DNA from: Tridacna crocea
Taxonomy: Eukaryota; Mollusca; Bivalvia; Cardiida; Cardiidae
Length of the DNA stretch: 64,000 nt
Reading direction: 5' to 3'
Assembly: GCA_943736015.1 (NCBI GenBank)
Contig: OX031071.1
Coordinates: 126,501-190,500 of the forward strand
In this document: positions 21,276 through 32,400 of the stretch, piece after piece
How positions within the stretch are numbered: position 1 is the stretch's first letter
Layout: the number at the start of each line of letters is the position of its first letter
The notes under the pieces: model-generated
Told to the model about the DNA's origin: nothing
The model's input: the letters and a program-made list of their open reading frames with translations, nothing else
Database searches by the model: none
Translations under genes and position numbers: made by a program

Positions 21276-22339
21276 CATTATTTATGTATTATTTTATCTT
21301 ATAAGTTCGAAGTCCCCAAATACAAACCCTATGAGCCCACGCCGATATATCACGAGTATAAAGAATATAAAGGACCTTACATTGACCCACTGACAGGAAA
21401 ACAGTATAAAAAGGATAAACAGAAGAAAATAGTTGAGGAAAAAGAACCAGAACCTGAGGTAATGTGAAACAGCACGCAAAACGCGCGCGCAAGATAAATG
21501 ATGATGGTGATGATGATGATGGTGGTGGTGGTGGTGGTGATGATGATGATGATGATGATGATTGGATAAATTTAAGCCTCCAGTTTAAAGAGTTATCACT
21601 GAAATAACCTTGCAAGATTGTTTTAGTCGAGATTTGAACTTGCTAATCCTTGACTGCAAGGCCGGTTGGTGCTTTATCACTGACATAGAGAGAAACAATT
21701 TGATCTGATGCTACTTTCTCCTCTCCCTATGAAAATTCATAACTCTTAACAAAACGGAAAAAAAAAAATAGTCTTGATCAGAATGACATCATTTTGTAGA
21801 CAACGTTGAAATCAATGTTCCAGGAATGACGATAACTGTCTATAAGGACAGAAAACATTGTTGGCAAAGGGGAAAAAAACGCTGGTTACCAGAGTGTTTT
21901 CAAAGACTTTTTATATTTAGGATCACAGCAAAACATCGTCGGTTTACTTCAAAAACTTCGTAACTACAGCTTGAAACAAGCTGTAGTTACGAGGTTTTTA
22001 AGGTAAATCGACGACAGGATGGTTTGATCCAATCCCGACTTTGAACGACGCTAAGAATGGTGCCTTTTGAAAACACATTTCTACCCTTTCTAAACCAAAT
22101 TTCGTATTTCGGTCATATTTATCTTGTTCTTTGCAAATGCTTTCAATTTGGACATGTGTAAAATTTTGTTTTTGCAAAGACTAAATTATAACAACGCATT
22201 ATTGCATTTTCTTTTTTCCCTTCAGATACCGGCAGAACCAGACAAACCCACTCCTAAAGTTTTCATACCGTATACCTTCGGAAACACGACCGGAAGTACG
22301 AAACGATCCATTCGGATTATGAATAATCTTGACTTTTAA
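19983..22339 (+). CDS. Pro/Tyr/Lys-rich small protein, unrecognised, at least three exons
   Basis: Three exons join in frame: 19983-20152, 21306-21458 and 22226-22339 (TAA stop). From ATG 19994 this gives 141 residues. The protein is unusually rich in Pro, Tyr, Lys and Glu, with related blocks such as KPKLYEPPPYKDPLREP and PKYKPYEPTPIYHEYKEY, then a charged KKDKQKK...EKEPEPE stretch. The first exon accepts phase 1, so an upstream coding exon, perhaps a signal peptide, may exist; none was found with confidence. The composition recalls secreted adhesive or matrix proteins of molluscs, but no family was recognised. Introns carry MITEs and a TTTC microsatellite. A poly(A) signal lies at 22810-22815. 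Confidence 0.6.
20188..20437. mobile_element. GATCAGCCTGCGC palindromic MITE, complete
   Basis: GCAACACATAAAAAGGGGTA at left, CCCTTTTCGTGTGTTGC at right; two internal hairpins. It starts 36 bases after the donor of the exon ending at 20152. Confidence 0.85.
20576..20800 (+). mobile_element. Hairpin MITE, complete
   Basis: Core GCTGATAACCAGC; left arm GTGGAAAAAGAG. Confidence 0.9.
20801..21210. other. Intron DNA without recognised repeat
   Basis: GTAGAATTATCTCCCTTGAA and GTAGAATTATCTACCTTGAA (20890, 20934) form a short direct repeat. Confidence 0.4.
21215..21275. repeat. (TTTC)n microsatellite
   Basis: About 15 perfect TTTC units. Confidence 0.95.
21306..21458 (+). CDS. Pro/Tyr-rich protein, middle exon
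   Basis: 51 codons between CTTATAAG and GAG|GTAATG. It encodes the second Tyr/Pro block and the Lys/Glu-rich tail. The acceptor follows a TTTC microsatellite by about 30 bases, which may supply the pyrimidine tract. Confidence 0.6.
21498..21562. repeat. (GAT)n/(GGT)n microsatellite
   Basis: GATGATG and GGTGGTG triplets 40 bases after the exon ending 21458. Confidence 0.93.
21840..22185 (+). mobile_element. Broken hairpin MITE with inner palindrome
   Basis: Left scrap at 21855-21905, palindrome of the CTCGTAACTACAGCTTG family at 21936-22018, then a MITE lacking its core (CTTTGAACGACGCTAAGAAT to CAAATGCTTTCAATTTGG). Confidence 0.6.
22226..22339 (+). CDS. Pro/Tyr-rich protein, last exon
   Basis: 37 codons and TAA after the strong acceptor CTTTTTTCCCTTCAG. 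It begins IPAEPDKPTPKVFIPYTFGN and ends in NNLDF. Confidence 0.6.
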   Translation: MPAEPDKPTPKVFIPYTFGNTTGSTKRSIRIMNNLDF

Positions 22340-22398
22340 GTAAAACTAGACAGATAGATAGACTGCTTGGTGAACTGGTCTTGATTTGATGCTGGCAT

Positions 22399-22399
<1 letters not shown>

Positions 22400-22434
<35 letters not shown>
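22400..22434. repeat. (AG)n microsatellite
   Basis: About 17 AG units in the presumed 3' UTR of the Pro/Tyr-rich gene. Confidence 0.93.
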
Positions 22435-22438
<4 letters not shown>

Positions 22439-22809
22439 TAGTCAAATTTTACTCTTACCCAACCATAAAACGCGCCCCGTGCTTGTATGGCTTGTATGGC
22501 ACTTTTAGAACTTTCTATCCTTTCGAAGACCTCATTGAATCTGTCGTCTGCATATGATTTCAGAACTGAAGGTGTAAACTTTTGTTATCTGGTTAGGAAC
22601 GAGAATCTTTTCAGAAAACTAATATGTATTTGTTTCCACATTAGATCTATATATAGCCTACATGTTAACTAATGTCAGTGTTCAACCGGAAGTGGATTCC
22701 ACAAATCCGTTTCAAACAACATTCTTCGGCGAGGGAAAGTAAAGTGTCAACGTCATTTATAGTTTTTGTTCCATATCTATTTTCTATTCTAAATATTGTT
22801 CTATTCATG

Positions 22810-22815
22810 AATAAA
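22810..22815 (+). terminator. Candidate poly(A) signal, Pro/Tyr-rich gene
   Basis: AATAAA about 470 bases after the stop at 22339, in A/T-rich DNA. It is the first canonical hexamer noticed downstream. Confidence 0.35.
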
Positions 22816-23084
22816 AAAAATCTCATTCGCTAAAACAGTTTTTCGTAGTCAATCAGATTGCCAGTTGTGGAATAAGATAAAGGGGCACTCGTCAAGACTT
22901 GGTCGATCACTACCTACATCTATCCATTTTCAAATATTGGCAGTCATATGATCTTACACACGGTGGCGCCCTCTAAATCCATCAGTAATGGCGATATTAG
23001 ACACGGTGATTAGCAGCCTATCGCTGAAAAACGCAAACGTGATCGATAGATTGGTGTAGAAAACAAATACAGTTCATTTGATCA

Positions 23085-23225
23085 GCAAGTAGTTAATATG
23101 GGCAAATACTTGCCGAAAACGGGAAAAGTATGCGAAAATAATGAGTGCCGTAAGGCAAGAGTTATTTTCGCGGACCTTTGAATCCTTTTTCGGCAAATAT
23201 TTCCCCCTAATAACCACAAGCTGAT
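23085..23225. repeat. Imperfect palindrome GGCAAATACTTGCCG
   Basis: GGCAAATACTTGCCGAAAA at 23101 faces TTTTTCGGCAAATATTT at 23190, centred on GAGTGCCGTAAGGC. Confidence 0.6.
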
Positions 23226-23529
23226 GAAATGAATTATATATTTCCTCTGATTATTTTGTAAACGAAGCCACTTTTAAAACTAGTGATCTCAAGTCAATTT
23301 ACCAGATTTTTCGGCAGGAGGAAAATATTCCCTGTGACGGGGAGATAATTCCCCCAAGCTTAAATCACGCCATTTCTTTACCTATAACATTGCTAAAAAT
23401 AGACACATGAAATATAATATATGTACATAATGCGTGTCAAGGGGAATGTTGTTAGATTCTTGCAGAAAATTGTGACCAGCGTTTGTTCCTACGAGAAGTG
23501 TTACGATTTTAAGAACAGCAAACCGGTAT

Positions 23530-23745
23530 ACTTCCGGTATACTACAAATACACATCTAATTTGGGCATCCTGGGTACAGAACCGGACTACTTTTCTAAGC
23601 GACAACCGTTACTTTCAGTTTTAAACTTAAATAAACGTTTATTCAATAAAACCTACCTGGTGCGATTCGTTATGCTATGATCGGTAGATAAGATAAATCT
23701 GGAGCTAAAACAGGCCTGATTTTTTAAAGAAATTTAGAGCGAAAA
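23530..23745 (+). repeat. Dispersed repeat D, partial
   Basis: ATCTAATTTGGGCATCCTGG and GCGACAACCGTTACTTTC match 15900-15960. Confidence 0.7.
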
Positions 23746-23749
23746 ACAG

Positions 23750-24310
23750 GCTATGAACTTTAGAAGACGATGATAATCTTACTTGAGCTAAGAAGATGAA
23801 CTGGCCACCGTTGTATACCGTGTATTACCTATACAGCAGTAGTATCAGGGGCGGTAACCAGTCTACTAAGAAGATTGAGGACAGACGAAGATGAAGATGA
23901 AGAAGAAGATGATGATGATGATGATAATGATGATGCTTGGGAAAGAAGGAGAAGCACTTCATACTTATACTCGAAAAATCTCTTAGTATACTAAGATACA
24001 AGAAAGAAAAAAAAGTATTTATGAACGTATAATAATTATTAGTACCTCATCAACTATCGAAGGGAAGTAACTCAGAAACCAATAAAATAAAAATTGAGTT
24101 ATCTCCCATTAATTGCATTTTAACATGTTTGTATGACCAGTTTTGAAAAGACGAGGTGTCTTCAAAATCGATTTTTGTTTCGGAGGTCAGTCTGCCTATC
24201 TATCTGTTTCTAAAGTCTATCTAATACTTTAAGTCTCAAGTACATTTTTTTTCTCCTGATCATTGACTTCTTTCCCTATTTATTTAAATGAGCAATGCTC
24301 TATAAAAGAG
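23750..24310. other. Gene-free stretch
   Basis: A short GAT/GAA triplet run (23880-23935); otherwise nothing. Confidence 0.5.
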
Positions 24311-24314
24311 GGGC

Positions 24315-24542
24315 TTGACACTTTACCAAACGACAAAATTTTAGACTTGTCTAAATTGAAAGCATTTGCAGACGACAAATAAAAGTGTCTGAAAATTTGA
24401 ATTTTGTATTGTGAAGGGTAGAAAACATTATGGGAAAAGGAGAAAATGCTGGTTACCAGCATTTTCTCCTTTTCCCACAATGTTTTCTACAGGCTTCTTT
24501 CTCAGGGGCGTCAAAAGTAGGGATTGTTTGGTAATGGGTTAA
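24315..24542 (-). mobile_element. Hairpin MITE, complete
   Basis: Left TTGACACTTTACCAAACGAC; right GGTAATGGGTTAA. Confidence 0.92.
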
Positions 24543-24545
24543 CAG

Positions 24546-24650
24546 CTAAGGTCATGTCATGGTGGTCGGTGACGCACATGTGTTTCCTGGCTTTCTCACA
24601 CCGATACTTGCACAATTTTCTTTCGAAAGCCACCGACTACTTGGGTAATA
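24546..24650. repeat. GGTCGGTGACGCACATGTGT repeat
   Basis: Reverse complement of the block inserted at 128-272. Confidence 0.6.
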
Positions 24651-24724
24651 AAGAAAATACTTGTAACTAGCATTTTCTCAGCTTCCCACAATGTTTTCAA
24701 AAGCCTTCTCCCACTACGTCTAAG

Positions 24725-24915
24725 TTAACCCTTTACCATATGACCACATTTTAGACCTGTCCGAATTGAAAGCATTCGCTGATGACAGGGAAGAAAACAT
24801 GTGGGAAAAGGAAAAAAATGTTGGTAACCAGCATTTTCCCCTTTGCCTACAATTTTTTTCAGAAGCCTTCTCTTTCTGGGGTGTCAAAAGTCGTCATTGT
24901 GTGGTAAATGGTTAA
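24725..24915 (-). mobile_element. Hairpin MITE, shortened
   Basis: TTAACCCTTTACCATATGAC to GGTAAATGGTTAA, with about 35 bases missing on the tail side. A scrap precedes it at 24640-24724. Confidence 0.82.
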
Positions 24916-25177
24916 AACTTCAGACTGTAAGGCTAAGGGTTAATCGTACCGAGGAAGAAAACAGGGACGATATATTAATCAAGATCAGCCTGCACGATCT
25001 GACCTTGGATCAACAACACCCGTCACTATTGAGTGATGCATGAATTCAAGATAATTTTGGAGATTTTCCGATTTTTATTGGACGGAATTTTCAAAAAAAT
25101 TCGAATAAAGGTAGATCTAGAGTTTTGTTGAAAAGAGTGGAAAAAGTTAGATCTATCTAGAGCAGGGATCTTATAGC

Positions 25178-25292
25178 CCTGCTGCTAAGCGCGACTCGCT
25201 GACCTTTTTGCGGACAATGTAGATCAAGATCAGACTGCACAGAACGTGCAGTCTGACCGTTGATCTACACTGTCCGATAAGGAGTTAGGCCT
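25178..25292. mobile_element. AGATCAAGATCAGACTGCAC palindromic repeat
   Basis: Near-perfect arms around ACAGAACGTGCAGT; ends CTGCTAAGCGCGACT / CCGATAAGGAGTTAGG. Confidence 0.78.
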
Positions 25293-25735
25293 ATCTTTCT
25301 CCAAAACATAACTTTGAAACAGCAATATTTGGGTTATTAGAATTAATTGAAAATTTAGTTTTATTTTTTTAGCAGGTTAACTATTTCTCCTGGAGAGGAG
25401 TTTTTGTGAAAAAGAAACTGACACGCCTATAGGCAGTCGAGATAGATGTTACCTCATTCTCGAACGTGTTTTGTGGCTTTTTGAAGGTGCCAATACTGCT
25501 TTAAAAACAGAACTAGATCTAGCGCAGAAACTTCGGACAAGTAACCGGAGAAACTTCAAACTAGATCTAGGCAAGATCTTAAATCTACTCTACATGTTTC
25601 TGGATCTTGATCTTTTCATTAGTTGTATAAAACTGAAATTTAATCCTGTATTCATGAGGAACTGTACATAGCACATAGATCTAATCTAGTTGAGACAGTA
25701 TGAAATTGATGGCGGGGGGGGGGGGGGGGTTAAAA
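25293..25735. other. Gene-free stretch
   Basis: Recurring TAGATCTA/AGATCTAG strings; a G18 run at 25712. No gene seen. Confidence 0.5.
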
Positions 25736-25741
25736 ATATTG

Positions 25742-26040
25742 TTAACCCATTATCACACAATCCCTACTTTTGACGACCCTGAGAAAGAAGTCTTTAGAAA
25801 ACAGTAAGGGAAAAGGAGAAAACGCTGGTAAACAGCATTGTCTCCTTTTCCCTCAATGTTTTCTACTCTTCACAAAACAAATTTCAAAATTCAAGTCACT
25901 ATTAATTTGTCGTCTGCAAATTCTTTCGATTTGGACAAGCCTGAAATATTGTCGATTGGTAATGAGTTAAACTTCTTTGTCGTCTGCAAATGCTTTCGAT
26001 TTGGACAAGCCTGAAATGTTGTCGATTGGTAATGAGTTAA
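25742..26040 (+). mobile_element. Hairpin MITE with duplicated tail
   Basis: Complete copy to TTAA 25967-25970. The last about 62 bases (GTCGTCTGCAAATGCTTTCG to GAGTTAAACTTCTT) are then repeated to 26040. Core tip reads GCTGGTAAACAGC. Confidence 0.88.
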
Positions 26041-26167
26041 ACTTCTTGATCTATTTGTGTCATGAATAGATCTTCAAAAGTACTCGAAAATCACTATCGG
26101 AGACATACTCGGTATTTTGCGCGGGAAGTGTTGCCTCGTTTTGATTTCAGAAAAACCACAAGGTGAA

Positions 26168-26179
26168 TGACGTCATTGG
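26168..26179 (+). promoter_or_regulatory. CRE-like TGACGTCA plus ATTGG upstream of the Schnurri gene
   Basis: A perfect CRE palindrome (TGACGTCA, 26168-26175) overlaps an inverted CCAAT box (ATTGG), about 220 bases before the start codon at 26396. The 26041-26395 stretch is free of hairpin MITEs and has more CpG than its surroundings, as expected of a promoter or 5' UTR. A second TGACGTCA lies in intron 1 at 27255. No TATA box was seen. Confidence 0.35.
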
Positions 26180-26395
26180 CCTACATTCTGAAGCCGATCG
26201 AATTTCCCAGGGAGTTTCACAACAATTTAGCTGCAAGAGAAACGTGATTCAAGGAAACTATGGTGGTAAATGATGCTCACGGATATTTGGAAGGCAGTCG
26301 TTGTAGATGAAAGCCAAGGTTTTGTCGAACTCGAAAGTAATTAGAGGGAACCCACATTTCTACATGTTTTTGTTTTGATCGGTCGCCATTGGGGA

Positions 26396-26435
26396 ATGCC
26401 ACGTCGAAGATCGTTCGTTTCATCACCATTTAAAA
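26396..26435 (+). CDS. HIVEP/shn: Schnurri exon 1, start codon
   Basis: ATG then PRRRSFVSSPFK, ending in phase 1 at AAAA|GTAAGT. Joined to exon 2 it makes an R-QFSVDED sequence. The start was chosen because the phase and the basic MPRRR beginning fit; HIVEP proteins also begin MPR. The upstream transcription start is unknown. Confidence 0.75.
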
Positions 26436-29400
26436 GTAAGTCATTTTAAAATTTGCATAATTTATTAGTTTTTGAATTTTTACAAACATGAGCCTACTAG
26501 AATGCTTTGGTATTTTCTGCAGTTGATACGTGCTGTCGAGACGAGTTTTCGATTTAATCTTGTTGAACGGTACCTCGAATCCGGGAAACACCCTTGTCCT
26601 TGAGCAAATTATCGGGGTTACCCGCGTTCACTTTCAGCACTTGCAGTAACTACGGACTTGTTTTATTGTCTAAACATTGACTGTTTGTTGAAATACTCAA
26701 TGTATGTTAGTATGTAGGTTTAGTTTAAGCTCTGAGAAGCTCACAGGATGAAAGCGGGAAGTTCGGGGATTTCCAGAGCAAATACCGACATGGTGATTTC
26801 CTCCGCGCGTTCGATTTTCCTTTGAGATGAGTTTATTTCGGAAATGGACTTACTGGTCGTTTTTGCAGTCATTTGGACAACATTAAATGCATCAAAAAGG
26901 TAAAAATACTAAGAGAATGTATAACATGACATGTTCATGGCTAAAAATGAGAATTAGTACCTAGTGAAATTGATAAAAAAGTAAGATTTGCATTTTGTTC
27001 GATGTTGTCTACCACGAATTTAAAAATAGAATAGCCCCATTCTCGACCAATCAGCGAGCTCGAGGTTCCGAAAGCTGTAAAAAGATGACTAATGCTATGA
27101 AAACTGCGCATGATGAAAAAAGTCATCATTAAGATTTAAAGTAACTGGAATACATGATTTTAAGTTAGGAAACATGATTTGATTTTATTAATTTTGTTGT
27201 TTATCAGATAAAATAACGGAAACCCCATTCCTTATCAGGACAGACATCAGCTTGTGACGTCAATGCCCATAAAGGGGGGTCATGAAGGAAATTCCTGTAA
27301 AATGAAGTCTCAAGTGGGGTTCATTCTAATTTAAATAATGAGAAATCCCTAGACTGAAAGCCAAGCAAAAAAAAAAGAGGACGTTTTCTATGAGATTTGA
27401 CAAGCAGGATCAAATATGGCAAAATATATTGTACATACTGAATTTTAAGGGTTTTTTTTTTACATACAATATGTGCAATTTACTGCCGTAACCTTGCTTT
27501 TGTGTTGAAATATTGTTCAAGGTCTTTTTTCCATGTCAGAAATTGGCCATTACATTTTTTTTTGGTCTCCCTTAACTCTTTATCAAACGACAAATGTTTG
27601 GACTGGACCAAATTCAAAGCATCTGCAGACAACTAAATTAAATGTTTTTAATATGATGGTTCCTGACTTTGATTGGGTGGAAAATATTGTGAGAAAGGAA
27701 AAAAAATGCTGGTAACCAGCATATACTTCTTCTCCTACAATATTTTCTATCCTTCCCAAAACAAGTTTTAATTTTTTAGTCATGTTTTTTTGTGTCGTCT
27801 GCAGATGCTTTCAATTTGTACAAGTCTAAAACTTTGTTTAGTCTCTTTATCTTAACTCTTTATCACACAATCACGACTTTTGACACCCCCTGGGAAAGAA
27901 GCCTTTTAAAAACATTGTGGGAAAAGGAGAAAATGCTGGTAACCAGCATTTTCTCCTTTTCCCACAATGTTTTCTCACCTGTCTAAGAAAATTGAACCAT
28001 TTGAGCCAAACTGAAATTGTCGTCTGCAGATGCTTTCAAATGGACAAGTATAAAATTTTGTCGTTTGGTATAGAATACACAGATACAAGGTTGACAACCT
28101 ACGTCATAGCAGAGGTGTCGGAATAGCAGCCATTTCGTGCGCAAAGTGCAAATTAATCACTATAAAAAGATAATATGTATCTAAAATTTTCTTAGAATAC
28201 CTACTTCATCTGGTGATGGTAAATATATTTGTCCTATTCGTGAAATAAAATATACAACAATGTTGTAGCTCAAAACACTTGAATACAATTATTGTTAACG
28301 GCATTGTATACGACATCTATTGTTAAATCGCACATGTGTCACCCGCTTCGAAAATTGTGCGGAGATAATTGCAAAATCGACGAAACTGATGAACAAACTA
28401 TTAATGTATACTAACGAAGAAAGTTGTCAGTGCACTGCGTTGTTTGGACAGATCTTCAACAAAGAAAGTTGTCAGGTATCATATGCACTGCGTTGTTTGG
28501 ACAAATCTTCAACGAAGAAAGTTGTCAGGTACCATATGCACTGTATGGTTTGGACAGATCTTCAATAACAATAATGTACAAACTGAAAAACTTACTTTTA
28601 AAACGAAAATGGCGGATTTAGAATATCTCCGATGATGTATGCTATGACATAGGTTGTTACCCCCGAGATATAACTGTATGGTACGTCTACTTTCAGGGCA
28701 GTTCTCAGTTGATGAAGACGTAGACCCAAGTCTAGAGACAAATCCACCTGTTTGTAAAAAAGGCAAGACTGGTAAGTGTAACATAAAAGCTAAAAGCCAC
28801 AAATTCTCACGGTCAGGCCATAAATACTTACATTGTAAATTCCACAGTAAATTCCGCTGTGTGCGGTCCAGTTTATCTGAGAATGAATACAGGTCAGATA
28901 AATCATACGATACGAGGTCAAGAAGAACCGGAATCGTTTTTACTTATTTGGGCTGACGGGACGACGTATCCAATGAATCCATGATTGCATAAAACGGGCG
29001 CCCAAACTGCTAGAGGTGGGACATCAGGCTTAGATTTGAATCAGAGAATTGTTTTGGAAGATGATCATGACTTAGTTTGATATTGGTTTTGCTAATAGAT
29101 TTAAAGGTGGGTATTTAGAATTTTTACATCTCACCAAATTGAAAAATATATATATCACTGAAATTCATATGAAGAAATAATACAAATCATCAATAATTAA
29201 GGTTCATAAAATTACAAAAAAAAATTTTTTTGATGGTATTCCCTTAAAAGGCTACGTAGCCTCTTAAGCTATTTTTAGATTTCGCGCCAAAAATCAATAA
29301 AGCATTGTGGGAATGTCAAGTGACTGGCACGTGACTCATAACGCTTAAATTCCCTATCATAACAATCAAATAATAATTATTTTCCATAATGTCTTCTTCG

Positions 29401-32400
29401 GACGCTACGTTTGAAGCTTCTTCTGTGTATTCCTGTAAGTAAATGAGCGAATTGATCATCTAAAAATAGAATGTGTCTCCCGTTGGTGTCAACCTGGGCC
29501 GTAGTAAATCTCTAATTTCTCATGTTGTCGGACGGATTTCGACTACTGGGTTTTTATGAATGAAAATTAAAAGGCTTTGTGAGTATAAGGATGATTTTTT
29601 TGCACTTTTGTAAAATTTTTGTCCCAAAATCTGAAGGGCCACCTTTAAATGAACCATACAAGATTTTATTAAACTGTTGTAACGTGCAACAACCTGGTCA
29701 CCCATCCAGACATTAAGCTAATGCACGTTGCTTAACTATCACAGAGAGAAATACACCAAACCGCATAGCTGTAAAAGCTAGTTCAACAGCAAGGCAGGTT
29801 TTAAGTGCTTATATATCTAACCCCTCTCCGTGACATTACTCCCCCCTTTGAGAAGTCTCGACTTCGAGGCCTATATACACGCATGTATATACAGAAACAC
29901 CTGGGGAATATACATGGGTAAGGCAACTCCAGTCTGGCAGTTGTCATTATCCCATCGCTGCCACCACCTTAGTGTCTGGATGGGTGACCAGGTCGTTGCA
30001 CGTTACACTGTAATAAGTAGAACACAATGCAACTTACTTTACTTTACCAGCCGATATAGCTCAATAGGTAGAGCGTAGGACTTGTGAACACAATGTCCTA
30101 CAGGTTGTGGGTTCGAATCCCCGGCTGGCCAACTAAAAATTACTAATAGTCTTTCGGATGAGACGTTAAACTGAGGTCCCGTGTGACGGTACTACACACC
30201 GAGCACGTTAAAGAACCAGGCGGAATTCTCATTAGTTTCGTCCTGTATCCTTGCACTATCCCCCGTAACAACTAACCGTCTTCTGGGGGCATCGCTCAGA
30301 TGGACAACCGGTAGCGATGATAAATAAACGAAAATAATCAATCAATTACTTTATTTTGGCACTTCAGCACTGAGCATGAAGTGTCACATATTTTTTTTTA
30401 CAATATGACATCCTCTGCTGTTGGCACTTTTCTTAAAAAAAAGAATTACAGGAATAGATTAACTCTTTACCAAACTACAAATTTTTGTACTGGACCAAAC
30501 AGAAAGCATTTGCAGACGACAAGGTAAACGTGACTCAAAGATTGAAACTTTACTTTAGAAGAGTAGAAAACATAGTGGAAAAAGGAGAAAATTTTCTCCT
30601 TTTCCCGCAATATTTTCTAAAGCTTTCTCTTTTAGGGTCTTTAAAAGTTGGGATAGTGTGGTAAAGGGTGAAGAAGTAAGTGCTTGACAAAAGCAATTGT
30701 TCCCTACATTGAAACATCCAAGACTTATAGAACTTTATGTTGAGCCCCTTTACAAATGTAACCTTGAAGTTTCTTTTATGAGGCTCTTGAGAAAATTATC
30801 AGAAAAGAAGGTAATGCTGGTTACCAGTAATATATTCTTCTTTTCCAACATTTTTGTCCGTTCATTTTGGAAGCATACGTTTCAAATTTTGATATCCTAT
30901 AAAGATTTAACTCTTTTCCACACAACAAAATTTCAGATTTGCCTAACATGAAAGCATCTGCAGACAACGAATTCAGCATTACTCAGTGATGGAAATTGGC
31001 TTTAAAAAAAACTTTAATTATGGTTAAAGGAGAAAATGCTGATTATCAGTATTTTCTCCTGCCCCACATTATTTTCTAAAGCTTTCTTTCCTAGGGTTGT
31101 TAGAAGTCGACATTGTGTAACAAAGGCTTGGAATTGCTATCGGAACAAGTTTCTTCAGAAATCCTCGTAAAGTTTGATACCAATGAAAGAAGATGTCATC
31201 AACAATATCTTTCTTTTTGTCTCTTTAAATAGAAAGTTTTACACCGACTAACTCAGAGGAAGAAACTTTGTCAGAACCTGTCAAGCCTCTTTCTGATGTA
31301 GAACAAGATATTATAGCTGAGGAGACCAACCACAGCAATAGCACACTCTCTGCAGGTAAGTTTACCTGTCATGTTTCTGGTTGCTTGTATTCACTTCTCG
31401 CTCTGTAAGAAAATTCTACATTTCTAAGCTCAACCTTCGATGTCACGCGATATCCAGTTTTCTCACCCTGCTTGAATCAAATACAAGTTAGAGGAAAATT
31501 ACGACAAGATAATATTTGTTTACCTTTCTAGAAGAGCTTGTAACAGACAAAGAAGGTGGGGAGGATGTGAACGATGACGAATTGAATGAAACAAATTCAT
31601 CGAGTTCTCTAGGTCAGAGGAATCTATCGCTAGAAGCTTTATTCCAGGTATGACTTTAAGCCTTTACCACATGACAAGATTGATTGAATTTGCGTTTATT
31701 TATTGTTGCTACCGGTTGCCCATCTGAGCGACGCCCCCAGAAGACGGTTAGTTGTTACGGGGGATAGTGCAAGGATACAGGTCAAAACTACTGAGAGCTT
31801 CGCCTGGTTCTTTAACGTGCTCGGCGTACAGCACCATCACACGAGACCTCAGTTTAATGTCTCATCCGAAAGACTTAGTAATTTTAGTTGGCCAGCGCGG
31901 ATTCGAACCCACAACCTGTAGTGATCCGAAACATCGTGCTCTCAAGTCCTACGCTCTACCTACTGAGCTATATTGGCTGGTTATCATGACAAGATTTTAG
32001 ACTTGTCCAAATTAAAAGCATTTGCTGATGACAGTTTCAATGTAGCTCATATGAAATTGTCTTTTTTTTTTAACCAGCATTATTTCTTTTCCAACAATGT
32101 CTTCAAAAGTCTTCTTCTCTTTCAGGGGTGTAAAAAGTCGTCATGTGTGGTATAGAGTTACGCTTTACGTAAAATTTTATGAGAACATTGTGGGGACTTT
32201 TGAAAACATTGTGGAAAAAGAAGAAAATGTTGATTTCCAGCATCTCCTTTTCCTGCAATGTTTTCCATCCAATCAAAATCTAATCTTGCCATATGAATAA
32301 TCCTCAATTTGTCGTCTGCAAGGAGTTTTAATTTAACTCATTACCAAACAACAATATTTTTGGCATGTCCAAATTGAAAGCATTTGCAGATGACAAAATA

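Noticed and set aside
2400..21600. CRISPR-like arrays in regularly spaced repeats
   Set aside because: Repeats are microsatellites or dispersed transposons without unique, equal-length spacers; the genome is eukaryotic.
26844..26900. Signal-peptide-like MDLLVVFAVIWTTLNASK followed by AAAAAG|GTAAAAA
   Set aside because: The donor is in phase 2, does not fit Schnurri exon 2 (phase 1), and no matching downstream exon was found.
30050..30130. Functional tRNA gene
   Set aside because: A- and B-boxes are present but the anticodon arm has extra bases, and a SINE body and tail follow; a second copy has a target-site duplication.
31703..32000. Protein frames of 72-82 codons over the reverse SINE
   Set aside because: They only translate SINE sequence in an intron.
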